Assembly (NCBI GenBank): GCA_001824645.1
Contig: MHYD01000059.1
Span: 6,654 to 21,215, forward strand
Direction of reading: 5' to 3'
Source: Planctomycetes bacterium RBG_13_46_10
GTDB lineage: Bacteria > Planctomycetota > Phycisphaerae > Sedimentisphaerales > Anaerobacaceae
Length of the DNA: 14,562 bases
Shown here: positions 14,344-14,562 of the stretch, one piece after another
Layout of the letters: every line of letters begins with the position of its first letter
How positions within the stretch are numbered: position 1 is the stretch's first letter
Notes under the pieces: model-generated
Told to the model about the DNA's origin: nothing
Databases searched by the model: none
What the model saw: only the letters and a program-made list of their open reading frames with translations
Program-made: the position numbers and the translations under genes

Positions 14344-14562
14344 TTATTTTGAATTATCCAGAAGAGCATCGCAATAAAAAGCAGAAAGAACATCATATCT
14401 TCCTGACTTTTTTGCTCGGTATTCTTCTACTATACCCATCTGAGCTTGATCGCCTCCTTTCCATAAGACGTCACAATATTCAAGAAAGAAGCCGCCGGCA
14501 TAGCTCTGTGCTAAATTCCAGTGTCCTTCTGCCTGATCTATTTTGTGCCCATATTCTCCAAG
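14344..14562 (-). CDS. C-terminal 72 residues of an unrecognised protein, cut by window end
   Basis: An open frame enters from the right edge and ends with TAA at 14346-14344. The visible part reads LGEYGHKIDQAEGHWNLAQS, then YAGGFFLEYCDVLWKGGDQA, then IVEEYRAKKSGRYDVLSAFY and CDALLDNSK. It has good amino-acid composition, with spread aromatic and charged residues, unlike the shadow frames nearby, so I take it as a real gene. It looks soluble and mostly helical. I do not recognise the family. It converges with the 185-residue gene. Confidence 0.6.
   Translation of the reverse strand, partial: LGEYGHKIDQAEGHWNLAQSYAGGFFLEYCDVLWKGGDQAQMGIVEEYRAKKSGRYDVLSAFYCDALLDNSK

Overview
The window looks like chromosome from an anaerobic bacterium, most likely a planctomycete of the Phycisphaerae type. 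This placement is an inference from three things. The gene content includes a lipoprotein-type serpin and an ATP-free-glycolysis enzyme, PPDK. Start codons include TTG. The gaps are full of short dispersed repeats (CCCCGAGCG..., GTCCTGAGC..., CTGAT arrays, TTAATTAG runs, ACGCAATACGC runs) of the kind that fill intergenic DNA, and sometimes genes, in genomes from that group and a few other uncultured phyla. No taxonomic marker gene is present, so confidence is modest.

Layout. Positions 1-986 (minus): a TTG-started cysteine-rich DUF3795-type protein followed 27 bp later by a secreted DUF1579-type protein cut by the window start; probably one transcript. Positions 1256-2599 (plus): a complete serpin with a lipoprotein signal and an inhibitory-type hinge, carrying an in-frame copy of a dispersed DNA repeat. 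Positions 2729-2802 (minus): tRNA-His(GTG) with its own promoter. Positions 2803-3574: about 770 bp without a credible gene, made of several repeat families and a near-consensus minus-strand promoter at 3510-3538.

Positions 3575-10034 (minus) hold the centrepiece, a two-gene, 6.5-kb cassette. The upstream gene encodes a PLD-family nuclease domain fused to a SNF2/DEAH-type helicase. One base after its stop begins a 1090-residue Eco57I-like adenine-N6 methyltransferase with a TaqI-type C-terminal specificity domain. The translational coupling and the domain content fit an anti-phage restriction system: the methyltransferase would recognise and mark self DNA, and the helicase-nuclease would translocate on and cut unmarked DNA. 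It recalls the drmD-drmMI pair of class 1 DISARM with a PLD nuclease fused on, but no drmA or drmB is present in this window. The specificity half of the methyltransferase is far more AT-rich than the rest, which suggests exchange of the specificity module.

Positions 10465-13176 (plus): pyruvate, phosphate dikinase (ppdK) with a clear promoter, ribosome binding site and strong intrinsic terminator. Positions 13551-14108 (plus): an unrecognised 185-residue soluble protein with a Q/S-rich linker. Positions 14344-14562 (minus): the C-terminal 72 residues of another unrecognised protein running out of the window. The genes flanking the restriction cassette show no obvious functional tie to it.
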